NCBI RefSeq assembly: GCF_004349245.1
Contig: NZ_SMLC01000016.1
Coordinates: 1-64,000, forward strand
Length of the DNA: 64,000 nucleotides
Direction: 5' to 3'
Origin: Actinomadura sp. 6K520
Lineage (GTDB): Bacteria > Actinomycetota > Actinomycetes > Streptosporangiales > Streptosporangiaceae
A program made the translations under genes and the position numbers. Shown one piece after another: positions 24,074 to 32,415 of this stretch (position 1 is its first letter; every line of letters begins with the position of its first letter). The notes under the pieces are model-generated. The model ran no database searches. It was given only the letters and a program-made list of their open reading frames with translations, and was not told where the DNA came from.

Positions 24074-25228
24074 ATGGCCGAGGCATACATCGTCGACGCG
24101 GTCCGCGCTCCGGTCGGGCGGCGCGGCGGCGGCCTGTCCGGCGCGCACCCCGCCGACCTCGGCGCGCACGTGCTGTCGGCGCTGATGGACCGCACGAAGG
24201 CCGACCCCTCCGCCGTCGAGGACGTCGTCTTCGGCTGCGTCGACACCGTCGGCCCGCAGGCCGGCGACATCGCCCGCACCTGCTGGCTCGCCGCCGGCCT
24301 GCCCGAGGAGGTCCCCGGCGTCACCGTCGACCGGCAGTGCGGCTCGTCGCAGCAGGCCGTCCACTTCGCCGCGCAGGCCGTCCTCTCCGGTACGTCCGAC
24401 CTGGTCGTCGCGGGCGGCGTGCAGAACATGTCGCAGATCCCCATCGCGTACGCGATGACCGCCGCCGAGCCGCTCGGCTTCACCCAGGGCCCGTTCGCCG
24501 GTTCGAAGGGCTGGGCGAACCGCTACGGCGACGCCGAGGTGACGCAGTTCAACGGCGCCGAGATGATCGCCCGCGACTGGGACCTGTCCCGCGAGGAGAT
24601 GGAGGAGTTCGCCTACGCGTCGCACCAGCGCGCCATCAGCGCGATCGACGAGGGGCGGTTCGAGCGCGAGATCGTCCCCTACGAGGGCGTGACCACCGAC
24701 GAGGGACCGCGCCGCGACACCACCCTGGAGAAGATGGCGGGCCTGAAGACCCTCGTGGACGGCGGACGGCTCACCGCGGCCGTCTCCTCCCAGATCTCCG
24801 ACGGCGCCGCCGCGCTGCTCATCGCCTCCGAGCAGGCCGTCAAGGACCACGGGCTCACCCCCCGCGCCCGCATCCACCACATCTCCGCCCGCGGCGAGGA
24901 CCCGATCAGGATGCTGTCCGCGCCGATCCCCGCCACCGCCTACGCGCTGAAGAAGGCCGGGATGACGATCGGCGACATCGACGCCGTCGAGATCAACGAG
25001 GCGTTCGCGCCCGTCGTCCTCGCCTGGCTGAAGGAGACCGGCGCCGACCCGGCCACGACCAACCCCAACGGGGGCGCCATCGCCCTCGGCCACCCCCTCG
25101 GCGCCACCGGCGCCCGCCTCATGACGACCCTCCTGCACGAACTGGAGCGCACCGGCGGCCGCTACGGCCTCCAGACCATGTGCGAAGGCGGCGGCCAGGC
25201 CAACGTCACCATCATCGAACGGTGCTAG
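24074..25228 (+). CDS. fadA6: Acetyl-CoA acyltransferase (thiolase), FadA6-like
   Basis: ATG 24074 has AAGGAG nine bases upstream. The 384-residue product is a typical degradative thiolase: nucleophilic Cys in DRQCGSSQQ (about residue 90), EINEAFAP, the His motif NGGAIALGHPLGATGA and the second Cys in MCEGGGQ. FadA6 cleaves the beta-keto acyl-CoA formed after IpdAB opens ring C. Length (386 in M. tuberculosis) and position after kstR2 agree. A cluster of hairpins follows 10 bases after the stop and probably ends the transcript. Confidence 0.88.
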   Translation: MAEAYIVDAVRAPVGRRGGGLSGAHPADLGAHVLSALMDRTKADPSAVEDVVFGCVDTVGPQAGDIARTCWLAAGLPEEVPGVTVDRQCGSSQQAVHFAAQAVLSGTSDLVVAGGVQNMSQIPIAYAMTAAEPLGFTQGPFAGSKGWANRYGDAEVTQFNGAEMIARDWDLSREEMEEFAYASHQRAISAIDEGRFEREIVPYEGVTTDEGPRRDTTLEKMAGLKTLVDGGRLTAAVSSQISDGAAALLIASEQAVKDHGLTPRARIHHISARGEDPIRMLSAPIPATAYALKKAGMTIGDIDAVEINEAFAPVVLAWLKETGADPATTNPNGGAIALGHPLGATGARLMTTLLHELERTGGRYGLQTMCEGGGQANVTIIERC

Positions 25229-25238
25229 CTGTGTTTGC

Positions 25239-25374
25239 CCAGGGGGCGACCCCCTGGAACCCCCGTTGCGGTCGAGCAGCCGTTTCACGATCCGCTCCGC
25301 GTCTCGTGAAACGGCTGCTCGACCGGCGGGAGGCACGGCCTCCGGGCGCAGGGCGCCCTCCGGCCGTGCCTCCC
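25239..25374 (+). repeat. Three consecutive hairpins after fadA6 (terminator-like array)
   Basis: Hairpin 1 is CCAGGGGG-CGA-CCCCCTGG at 25239-25257. Hairpin 2 has a perfect 21-base-pair stem, 25270-25290 with 25304-25324, starting GGTCGAGCAGCC. Hairpin 3 pairs GGGAGGCACGGCC at 25328-25340 with 25362-25374 around a GC-rich loop that can itself fold. The first probably terminates the fadA6 operon. The unusually long second stem could be a further terminator, an RNA processing site or a remnant of a mobile repeat. Confidence 0.7.
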
Positions 25375-25379
25375 GTGAT

Positions 25380-25424
25380 GGTGGCTGAGGTCTTGGTGGC
25401 TTGGGTCTTGGTGGCTTGGGTCCT
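25380..25424 (+). repeat. Three tandem 15-base repeats upstream of the OYE-type gene
   Basis: The unit GGTGGCTTGGGTCTT occurs three times in a row (25380, 25395, 25410) with one to two changes per copy. It lies 28 bases before the next start codon. It could be replication slippage or a regulatory repeat. Confidence 0.65.
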
Positions 25425-25451
25425 GGGTTTTGGGACGAAACGGAGTTGGTT

Positions 25452-26612
25452 GTGGACGTGTTCGAAACGGCCCGGCTCGGGCCGCTGACCCTGCGCAATC
25501 GCGTGATCAAAGCCGCGACCTTCGAGGGGATGACGCCCGACGCGGTGGTCTCCGACGATCTGATCGAGTACCACCGGCGTCCCGCGGCCGGGGGAGTGGC
25601 CATGACGACCGTCGCGTACTGCGCGGTCGCGCCGGAGGGGCGGACGGAGGGCGGGCAGATCTGGATGCGGCCCGAGGCCGTGCCGGGGCTGCGGCGCCTC
25701 ACCGACGCCGTCCACGCCGAGGGCGCCGCCGCCTCGGCGCAGATCGGGCACGCCGGCCCCGTCGCGGACGCGAGTTCGACCCGGCTCCCCGCGATCTCGG
25801 CCGGGCGGTTCTTCAACCCGCTCGGCATGCGCTTCACCAAGGTCGCCACGGCCGGGGACATCGACCGCATCACCCGGGCGCACGCCGACGCCGCCCGCCT
25901 GGCGATCGAGGCGGGCTTCGACGCGGTCGAGATCCACTTCGGGCACAACTACCTCGCCAGCTCGTTCCTCAGCCCCCGCCTGAACCGGCGCAAGGACGCC
26001 TACGGCGGCCCGATCGAGAACCGCGCGAAGGTCCCGCTCGGCATCGCCCGCGCCGTCCGGGACGAGGTCGGCGACCGGATCGCGATCACCGCCAAGCTCA
26101 ACATGCGCGACGGCGTCCGCGGCGGCCTGGAGATCGACGACAGCCTGTACGTGGCGCGCCGCCTCCAGGAGGACGGCACCGTCGACGCGCTGGAACTGAC
26201 CGCCGGGAGCTCGCTGCTCAACCCGATGTACCTGTTCCGCGGGGAGATGCCCATCCCCGAGTTCGCCGCCAACTACAAGCTGCCGATGCGCGTCGGCATG
26301 CGGATGTTCGGCAAGAGGTTCCTGCGCGTCTACCCCTACCAGGACGCGTACCTGCTCGAACACGCGCGCAGGTTCCGCGCCGAACTCGACCTGCCGCTCA
26401 TCCTGCTCGGGGGGATCACCGACCGCGCGACCATGGACAAGGCCATGGCGGAGGGGTTCCAGTTCGTCGCCATGGCCCGCGCGCTCCTCCGCGAACCCGA
26501 CCTGGTGAACCGCATCGCGGCGGACCCGTCCACCCCGTCCCTGTGCATCCACTGCAACCGCTGCGTCCCCACGGTCTACAAGGGCACCCACTGTCCCGTC
26601 ATCCCGGCCTGA
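25452..26612 (+). CDS. NADH:flavin oxidoreductase (old yellow enzyme family) with Fe-S-type cysteines
   Basis: GTG 25452 has GGAG eight bases upstream and gives 386 residues. The FMN barrel starts VFETARLGPLTLRNRVIKAA. It contains IHFGHNYLASSFLSPRLNRR, with the His-x-x-Asn active-site pair typical of the family, and GGITDRATMDKAM near the phosphate site. The C-terminus carries CIHCNRCVPTVYKGTHCPV, a cysteine set like the [4Fe-4S] ligands of 2,4-dienoyl-CoA reductase and trimethylamine dehydrogenase. No NAD(P)-binding second domain follows. It may reduce an enone in steroid or lipid catabolism given its position, but the substrate is not established. Confidence 0.8.
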   Translation: MDVFETARLGPLTLRNRVIKAATFEGMTPDAVVSDDLIEYHRRPAAGGVAMTTVAYCAVAPEGRTEGGQIWMRPEAVPGLRRLTDAVHAEGAAASAQIGHAGPVADASSTRLPAISAGRFFNPLGMRFTKVATAGDIDRITRAHADAARLAIEAGFDAVEIHFGHNYLASSFLSPRLNRRKDAYGGPIENRAKVPLGIARAVRDEVGDRIAITAKLNMRDGVRGGLEIDDSLYVARRLQEDGTVDALELTAGSSLLNPMYLFRGEMPIPEFAANYKLPMRVGMRMFGKRFLRVYPYQDAYLLEHARRFRAELDLPLILLGGITDRATMDKAMAEGFQFVAMARALLREPDLVNRIAADPSTPSLCIHCNRCVPTVYKGTHCPVIPA

Positions 26613-26783
26613 CGGCCTGGCCGGGACGGTAAGTCGCCTCGAAAACCGTATATCGGGCCGTTGCCCACAATATCGACTACTTTCCCCTTTCTCGGGGGGC
26701 GGTTACCCTCCACCGTGTGCACAAGATCGCAGAATCCGGGCAATTCGCGGAATCGGGGACGGTGATCACGGCGGCCGCCGGCA

Positions 26784-26813
26784 TTGTCGGCGGATCGGGG
26801 CCGGCGCTAGCCT
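26784..26813 (+). promoter_or_regulatory. Promoter of the iclR-glpK unit
   Basis: TTGTCG (26784-26789) and TAGCCT (26808-26813) are separated by 18 bases. The expected start point falls at or next to the ATG at 26821, which implies a leaderless message. The direct repeats GAATCCGGGC/GAATCGGGG just upstream (26736-26760) may be a binding site. Confidence 0.55.
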
Positions 26814-26820
26814 CGAATCC

Positions 26821-27588
26821 ATGCCCGGGCCCGTGCAGTCGATCGAGCGGGCCGCCGCGATCCTGCGCCTGCTCGCCGCCGGTCCGGGCCGGCTCGGCGC
26901 CGGGGAGGTCGCCAGGTCCCTCGGTCTCGCCCGGGGCACCGCGCACGGCCTCCTGCGCACCCTGGAACGCGTCGGCTTCGTCGAGCAGGAAGACGGCTCC
27001 GGCAAGTACCGGCTCGGCGCCGCGCTGCTGCACCTCGGCACCAGCTACCTGGACGTCAACGAGCTGCGGTCGCGCGCCATCAACTGGGCCGACGCCCTCG
27101 CGTCCCGCAGCGGCGAGGCCGTCCGCATCGGGACGCCGCTGGACGGCAAGGTCCTCGTCGTCCACCACGTGTTCCGTCCCGACGACACGCCCCAGGCCAT
27201 GGACGTCGGCTCGCTGCTCCCGCTGCACGCCACCGCGCTCGGCAAGGCGCTCATCGCCCACGACGCCAACGCGGCGGCGTCCATCCGCGACACCGTCCTG
27301 GAGTCGTACTGCCGGCGCACGATCACCGACCCGCGGGAGCTCGCCCGGGCCGCCGCCCGCGTCCGGGAGAACGGGTGGGCCGCCGAGGCCGAGGAGCTGT
27401 CGGCCGGCGAGGCCGGGATCGCGGCGCCGATCCGCGGGCACGGGGGGCTGGTCGTCGGCGCCATCGGGATCTCCGGCGCGGTCGAGCGGATCTGCGACAC
27501 CCGCCGCGTCCCGGAGCCGAGGCTCGTGGCGTTCGTGCGCGACGCGGCCCGGGCGGTCTCCCGGGACCTCGGCGGCTCGCGCCGGTGA
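26821..27588 (+). CDS. IclR-family regulator, probably of glycerol catabolism
   Basis: The ATG at 26821 has no Shine-Dalgarno but a -10 element ends seven bases earlier, so translation is probably leaderless. The 255-residue protein has the IclR winged helix (SIERAAAILRLLAAG, then GEVARSLGLARGTAHGLLR) in residues 5-70. The C-terminal effector domain (about 75-250) contains LPLHATALGKAL and the GAIGISG segment. glpK follows 54 bases later on the same strand. This arrangement is like GylR with the glycerol operon of Streptomyces, so it probably responds to glycerol or glycerol-3-phosphate (inference). Confidence 0.88.
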   Translation: MPGPVQSIERAAAILRLLAAGPGRLGAGEVARSLGLARGTAHGLLRTLERVGFVEQEDGSGKYRLGAALLHLGTSYLDVNELRSRAINWADALASRSGEAVRIGTPLDGKVLVVHHVFRPDDTPQAMDVGSLLPLHATALGKALIAHDANAAASIRDTVLESYCRRTITDPRELARAAARVRENGWAAEAEELSAGEAGIAAPIRGHGGLVVGAIGISGAVERICDTRRVPEPRLVAFVRDAARAVSRDLGGSRR

Positions 27589-27642
27589 CGCCCGGCAGGC
27601 GGCGGCCCCCGCGGCCGCCCGCCGCGGGCAGGGGGGTCGGCC

Positions 27643-29169
27643 GTGGCCGAACGCTTCGTGATGTCGATCGACCAGGGCACGACCTCGACCCGGTGCATCC
27701 TGTTCGACCACGGCGGCCGGCTGGTGGCCGTCGCGCAGCGCGAGCACCGGCAGCACTTCCCGCGGCCCGGCTGGGTGGAGCACGATCCCATGGAGATCTG
27801 GCGCAACCTCGAGCGCATCGCGCCCGAGGCCCTCGCGCAGGCCGGGGCGTCCACGGCGCAGATCGCGGCCGTCGGGATCGCCAACCAGCGCGAGACGACC
27901 GTCCTGTGGGACCGGCGGACCGGCGTCCCGGTCGGCCGCGCCATCGTCTGGCAGGACCTGCGGACCGGCGCGCTCGTGGACGAGCTGGCCCGCGCCCCCG
28001 GCGCCGCGGCGGTCACCGAGCGCAGCGGGCTGCCGCTGGCCACCTACTTCTCGGCGCCGCGCGTCCGCTGGATGCTCGACCACACGCCCGGCCTGCGGGA
28101 ACGCGCGGAACGCGGCGAGGTGCTGTTCGGCACGATGGAGAGCTGGCTGATCTGGAACCTCAGCGGCGGCGCCGACGGCGGCGTCCACGTCACCGACGTG
28201 ACCAACGCCAGCCGCACGCTGCTGATGAACCTGCACACGCTGTCCTGGGACGACGGGCTGCTCGACTTCTTCGGCGTCCCGAAGGCGATGCTGCCGGAGA
28301 TCAGGTCGTCCACCGAGACCTACGGCACGGCCCGCCGCGTGTTCCCCGGCGTCCGCGTCGGCGCGGCCCTGGGCGACCAGCAGGCCGCGCTGTTCGGGCA
28401 GACGTGCTTCTCCCCGGGCGAGACCAAGTGCACCTACGGGACGGGCGCGTTCCTGCTGATGAACACCGGGACCGCGCCGGTGCGGTCGGACAACGGGCTG
28501 CTCACCACCGTCGGCTACAAGATCGGTGACGAGCCCGCCGTGTACGCCCTCGAAGGCTCCATCGCCATCACCGGCGCGCTGGTGCAGTGGTTCCGGGACG
28601 GCCTCGGGCTGATCAGCACCGCGCCGGAGATCGAGACCCTGGCCCGGTCGGTCGACGACAACGGCGGCTGCTACATCGTCCCGGCGTTCTCGGGGCTGTT
28701 CGCCCCGCACTGGCGCAGCGAGGCCCGCGGCATCATCGTCGGCCTGACCTCCTACATCACGAAGGGGCACCTGGCGCGGGCCGTGCTGGAGGCGACCGGC
28801 TGGCAGACGCGCGAGGTCGTGGACGCCATGAACGCCGACTCCGGGCTGGCGCTGAAGGAGCTGAAGGCCGACGGCGGCATGACGTCCGACAACCTCGTCA
28901 TGCAGCTGGTCGCCGACGTGCTGAACGTGCCGGTGGCCCGCCCGATGGTCGTCGAGACGGTGTCGCTCGGCGCCGCCTACGCCGCCGGGCTCGCCGTCGG
29001 CTACTGGGCCGGGCTCGAAGGGCTGCGCCGCAACTGGCACCGCGCGGGCCGGTGGGTCCCGGCCATGGAACCGGGACACCGCGCCGCCGAGTACGACAAC
29101 TGGAAGCGCGCCGTGGCGCGCACCTTCGACTGGATCCGCGCCGGCGAGGACCCCGCCGCCCGGCCGTGA
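27643..29169 (+). CDS. glpK: Glycerol kinase
   Basis: The GTG start at 27643 lies after a GGGGGG run. The 508-residue FGGY-family protein begins [18 protein letters not shown]. It has the glycerol-site segment [15 protein letters not shown], the ATP-site [33 protein letters not shown] and [15 protein letters not shown]. It phosphorylates glycerol to sn-glycerol-3-phosphate in the cytoplasm. No glpF or glpD is adjacent, unlike the usual gyl operon, so uptake and oxidation must be encoded elsewhere. It is likely co-transcribed with the IclR gene in front. Confidence 0.95.
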   Translation: MAERFVMSIDQGTTSTRCILFDHGGRLVAVAQREHRQHFPRPGWVEHDPMEIWRNLERIAPEALAQAGASTAQIAAVGIANQRETTVLWDRRTGVPVGRAIVWQDLRTGALVDELARAPGAAAVTERSGLPLATYFSAPRVRWMLDHTPGLRERAERGEVLFGTMESWLIWNLSGGADGGVHVTDVTNASRTLLMNLHTLSWDDGLLDFFGVPKAMLPEIRSSTETYGTARRVFPGVRVGAALGDQQAALFGQTCFSPGETKCTYGTGAFLLMNTGTAPVRSDNGLLTTVGYKIGDEPAVYALEGSIAITGALVQWFRDGLGLISTAPEIETLARSVDDNGGCYIVPAFSGLFAPHWRSEARGIIVGLTSYITKGHLARAVLEATGWQTREVVDAMNADSGLALKELKADGGMTSDNLVMQLVADVLNVPVARPMVVETVSLGAAYAAGLAVGYWAGLEGLRRNWHRAGRWVPAMEPGHRAAEYDNWKRAVARTFDWIRAGEDPAARP

Positions 29170-29202
29170 ACCGGCCCGGCCGCGGACGGGAGCGCCGGGC
29201 CG

Positions 29203-30354
29203 CTAGATCCGGTTCCGGTCGATGAGCTGCTTGACGATCACGTTGCGCTGGATCTCGTTGGTCCCCTCACCGACGATCATGAGCGGGGCGTCGCGGAAGT
29301 AGCGCTCGATGTCGAACTCGGTGGAGTAGCCGGCGGCGCCGTGGATGCGGACCGCGTTCAGCGCGATCTGCATGGCCGCCTCGGACGCGTAGAGCTTGGC
29401 CATGCCCGCCTCCATGTCGCAGCGCACGCCCGTGTCGAGGCGCGTGGCGGCGTCGAGCGTGAGCAGCCGTGCGGCGCGCAACTGGGTGGCCATGTCGGCG
29501 AGGTAGTTGCCGATGGACTGGTGCTGCCAGATCGGCTTGCCGAACGCCTCGCGTTCCTGGGCGTAGCGCAGGGAGTCCTCCAGGGCGGCGCGTCCCACGC
29601 CGAGCGCGCGTGCGGCCACCTGGATCCGGCCCACCTCCAGGCCGCGCATCATCTGGGCGAACCCCTGCCCCTCCTCGCCGCCGAGCACCGCGCCGAGCGG
29701 CGCCTCGTAGCCGTCGAACGACAGCTCACAGCTCTCCACGCCCTTGTAGCCGAGCTTGGGCAGGTCACGGGAGACGCTCAGCCCGGGGCCCTTCTCGGCC
29801 AGCAGGATGCTGATGCCGCGGTGCCGCGGCGCCGCGTCCGGGTCGGTCTTGCACATCAGCGCGATCAGGCCCGACGTGCGCGCGTTGGTGATCCACATCT
29901 TGGCGCCGTCGACGACGTACCGGTCGCCGCGGCGCCGCGCGGTCGTGGTCATCGCCTGCAGGTCCGAGCCGCCGGACGGCTCGGTCAGCGCCATCGTGGC
30001 GCGCAGCTCGCCGGTGGCCATCCGGGGCAGGTAACGGGCCTTCTGCTCCTCGGTGCCGAACACGGCGAGCAGGTGCGAGACGACCGTGTGCCCGCCGAAC
30101 GCCCCGGCGAGGGTCATCCAGCCGCGGGCCAGCTCCTCGGTGACCAGCGCGTAGCACGCCTTGGACACCCCGACGTCGCCGTACGGCTCGGGCACGGCGA
30201 GGCCGTACACGCCGAGTTCCTTCATGCGGTCGATGAGGTTGGCGGGATAGGTCCCCGCATGCTCCAGGTCCCGGGCGACCGGGCGGACCTCCTTGTCGAC
30301 GAAGTCCGCGACGACCTCGACGATCGCGCGCTCCTCGTCGCTGAGCGTGAACAC
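29203..30354 (-). CDS. Acyl-CoA dehydrogenase
   Basis: GTG 30354 is preferred (GGGAGGAG upstream; product starts VFTLSDEERAIVEVV). An earlier in-frame start at 30384 adds an unlikely Arg/Pro-rich leader. The 383-residue enzyme shows MALTEPSGGSDLQAM, WITNARTSG, RIQVAARALGVG and a canonical C-terminus MIVGEGTNEIQ with the catalytic Glu. It is divergent from the GntR gene, with an AT-rich shared control region, and convergent with glpK. The second acyl-CoA dehydrogenase at 31234 is a clear relative. The acyl substrate is unknown. Confidence 0.9.
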   Translation of the reverse strand: MFTLSDEERAIVEVVADFVDKEVRPVARDLEHAGTYPANLIDRMKELGVYGLAVPEPYGDVGVSKACYALVTEELARGWMTLAGAFGGHTVVSHLLAVFGTEEQKARYLPRMATGELRATMALTEPSGGSDLQAMTTTARRRGDRYVVDGAKMWITNARTSGLIALMCKTDPDAAPRHRGISILLAEKGPGLSVSRDLPKLGYKGVESCELSFDGYEAPLGAVLGGEEGQGFAQMMRGLEVGRIQVAARALGVGRAALEDSLRYAQEREAFGKPIWQHQSIGNYLADMATQLRAARLLTLDAATRLDTGVRCDMEAGMAKLYASEAAMQIALNAVRIHGAAGYSTEFDIERYFRDAPLMIVGEGTNEIQRNVIVKQLIDRNRI

Positions 30355-30388
30355 TGCTGCCGGTCTCCTCCCGCACGGGCCCATCCCG

Positions 30389-30410
30389 GATATTTCATAT
30401 ATTTGATTTG
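30389..30410. promoter_or_regulatory. AT-rich control site between acyl-CoA dehydrogenase and gntR
   Basis: ATATTTCATATATTTGATTT is a conspicuous AT island in a GC-rich genome, located between two divergent genes. A related island lies in front of the other acyl-CoA dehydrogenase (31191-31213). The two are likely binding sites of the GntR protein encoded between them, overlapping promoter elements. Confidence 0.5.
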
Positions 30411-30458
30411 CCGACCCGGGATGTCAACATGATGTGACGACACAGGCGCGGGGGAGAG

Positions 30459-31154
30459 ATGACAGTGGCACCCACCGGTGGACGGGCCCTCGGCCGGCGC
30501 CGCCAGCTGAGCGACGAGGTGGCCGCCTACGTGCGCGAGCTCATCATGTCGGGCCAGGTCGGGCACGGGGAGTTCCTGCGCCTGGAGCGGATCGCCGAGG
30601 ATCTCGGGATCAGCGTCACCCCCGTCCGGGAGGCCCTGCTGTCGCTGCGCGGCGAGGGTTTCGTCACGCTGGAGCCGCGGCGGGGCTTCATGCCCGCCCC
30701 GCTGACCCGGCAGGACGTCCAGGACCTGTTCGAGGCGCAGGCGTACTTCGCCGGCGAGCTGGCCGCCCGCGCCGCCGAGAAGATCACCGAGGCGGAGCTG
30801 GAATCGCTCGCCCGGACGCAGGCGCTGCTGGAGCGGGCGTCCGAGGCCAGGGACTCCGACGCCATCGAGGCGGCGAACCACCAGTTCCACCGGGTGGTCA
30901 ACCTGTGCGCGGACTCGCCCAAGACGGCCTGGCTGCTGCGCCTCGTCGTGCGGTACGCGCCGCGCCGCTTCTACTCCAGCATCCAGGGCTGGAGCCAGGC
31001 CTCGGTGGACGACCACCACCTCGTCCTGGCCGCGCTGCGGGCCGGCGACGCGGGCGCCGCACGGCACGCGATGCGCGCCCACATCCGGCACGCGGGCACG
31101 CTGCTGGTCGTCCACCTGGAGGGGCAGGGCTTCTGGGAGGGGCGGCACGAATAG
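30459..31154 (+). CDS. GntR-family regulator, FCD (FadR) subfamily
   Basis: The ATG at 30459 gives a 231-residue product. The GntR winged helix lies at about 15-75 (LSDEVAAYVRELIMSGQVG, then AEDLGISVTPVREALLSL), and the all-helical FCD domain at 85-225 carries probable metal-binding His residues (HQFHRVVN, HHLVLAALRAGD and MRAHIRHA). FCD regulators often control acyl or organic-acid catabolism. The gene lies between two acyl-CoA dehydrogenase genes, one divergent and one 79 bases downstream. AT-rich islands precede both, so it probably controls both. Confidence 0.88.
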   Translation: MTVAPTGGRALGRRRQLSDEVAAYVRELIMSGQVGHGEFLRLERIAEDLGISVTPVREALLSLRGEGFVTLEPRRGFMPAPLTRQDVQDLFEAQAYFAGELAARAAEKITEAELESLARTQALLERASEARDSDAIEAANHQFHRVVNLCADSPKTAWLLRLVVRYAPRRFYSSIQGWSQASVDDHHLVLAALRAGDAGAARHAMRAHIRHAGTLLVVHLEGQGFWEGRHE

Positions 31155-31190
31155 GGACGGACCCCGCTTCGGCCCGCACCCGGCGCCCGC

Positions 31191-31213
31191 ATATCGTATA
31201 AAAAATTGAATTC
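31191..31213 (+). promoter_or_regulatory. AT-rich control site upstream of the second acyl-CoA dehydrogenase
   Basis: ATATCGTATAAAAAATTGAA resembles the AT island at 30389 (shared ATAT, a TATA/CATA core, and TTGA-TT). It lies about 20 bases before the start codon and includes a possible -10 element (TATAAA). It is a candidate GntR-binding site. Confidence 0.45.
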
Positions 31214-31233
31214 CGGCCGGGAGGAACGCGCAC

Positions 31234-32415
31234 GTGAGCAGGCTGCAGCAGACGCACGGGCTGTCGGACGAGCAACGGGAGATCATCGCGACCGTGCGCG
31301 CGTTCGTCGCGAAGGAGATCATCCCGGTCGCCGCCGAGCTGGAGCGCGCCGACGAGTACCCGCAGGCGATCGTGGACACGATGAAGGACCTCGGCCTGTT
31401 CGGCCTCATGATCGACGAGGAGCACGGCGGCCTCGGCGAGTCGCTGCTGACCTACGCGCTGGTGGTCGAGGAACTGGCCCGGGGCTGGATGAGCGTGTCC
31501 GGCATCATCAACACCCACTTCATCGTCGCCTGGATGATCACCCAGCACGGGACCGCCGAGCAGCAGGCGCACTACCTGCCGAAGATGGCGGCCGGGGAGA
31601 TCCGCGGCGCGTTCTCGATGTCGGAGCCCGGCTGCGGCTCCGACGTCTCGGCGATCACCACCCGCGCCGTCCCGGACGGCGACCACCACGTCATCGACGG
31701 CCAGAAGATGTGGCTGACGAACGGCGCCTCCGCCAACCTCGTCGCCACCCTCGTCAAGACCGATCCGGACGCCGGCCACCGCGGCATGACGACGTTCCTC
31801 GTGGACAAGACCCCCGGCTTCGGCGAGGTCGCGCCCGGCCTCACCGTCCCCGGCAAGATCGGGAAGCTGGGCTACAAGGGCATCGACACGACCGAACTGC
31901 TCTTCGACGGCTTCCGGATCCCGTCCGCGCAGATCCTCGGCGGGACCCCCGGCCGCGGTTTCTACCAGATGATGGACGGCGTCGAGGTCGGCCGCGTGAA
32001 CGTCGCCGCGCGGGCCTGCGGCGTCGCGAAGCGCGCCTACGAGCTGGCCGTGGCCTACGCGCGGCAGCGCGAGACGTTCGGCAGGCCGATCGCCGAGCAC
32101 CAGGCGGTCCTGTTCCGCATCGCGGAGATGGCCACCAAGATCGAGGCCGCGCACCAGATGGTGGTGATGGCGGCCCGCCGCAAGGACTCCGGCGAGCGCA
32201 ACGACCTGGAGGCGGGCATGGCCAAGTACCTCGCCGGCGAGTACTGCAAGGAGGTCGTGGAGGACGCGTTCCGCATCCACGGCGGCTACGCCTACTCCAC
32301 CGAGTACGAGATCGAGCGCCTCTACCGCGAGGCGCCGATGCTGCTGATCGGCGAGGGCACCGCCGACATCCAGAAGATGATCATCGGCCGCCGCCTCCTG
32401 GAGGCCGCGGGCTGA
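31234..32415 (+). CDS. Acyl-CoA dehydrogenase
   Basis: GTG 31234 follows GGGAGGAA. The 393-residue product resembles the enzyme at 29203 throughout. It has FSMSEPGCGSDVSAITT, KMWLTNGASAN, GKLGYKGIDTTELLFDGF, and the C-terminal LLIGEGTADIQKMIIG with the catalytic Glu. It oxidises an acyl-CoA to the trans-2-enoyl-CoA using FAD and electron-transfer flavoprotein. The pair flanking gntR points to paralogous enzymes in one regulon. Its last 35 bases overlap the end of the convergent ipdC-like gene. Confidence 0.9.
   Translation: MSRLQQTHGLSDEQREIIATVRAFVAKEIIPVAAELERADEYPQAIVDTMKDLGLFGLMIDEEHGGLGESLLTYALVVEELARGWMSVSGIINTHFIVAWMITQHGTAEQQAHYLPKMAAGEIRGAFSMSEPGCGSDVSAITTRAVPDGDHHVIDGQKMWLTNGASANLVATLVKTDPDAGHRGMTTFLVDKTPGFGEVAPGLTVPGKIGKLGYKGIDTTELLFDGFRIPSAQILGGTPGRGFYQMMDGVEVGRVNVAARACGVAKRAYELAVAYARQRETFGRPIAEHQAVLFRIAEMATKIEAAHQMVVMAARRKDSGERNDLEAGMAKYLAGEYCKEVVEDAFRIHGGYAYSTEYEIERLYREAPMLLIGEGTADIQKMIIGRRLLEAAG

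Noticed and set aside
25212-26591. A long minus-strand frame containing the repeat KTQATKTQATKT
   Set aside because: The repeat is only the antisense reading of the 15-base DNA repeats at 25380-25424, and the rest is a shadow of the OYE-type gene.
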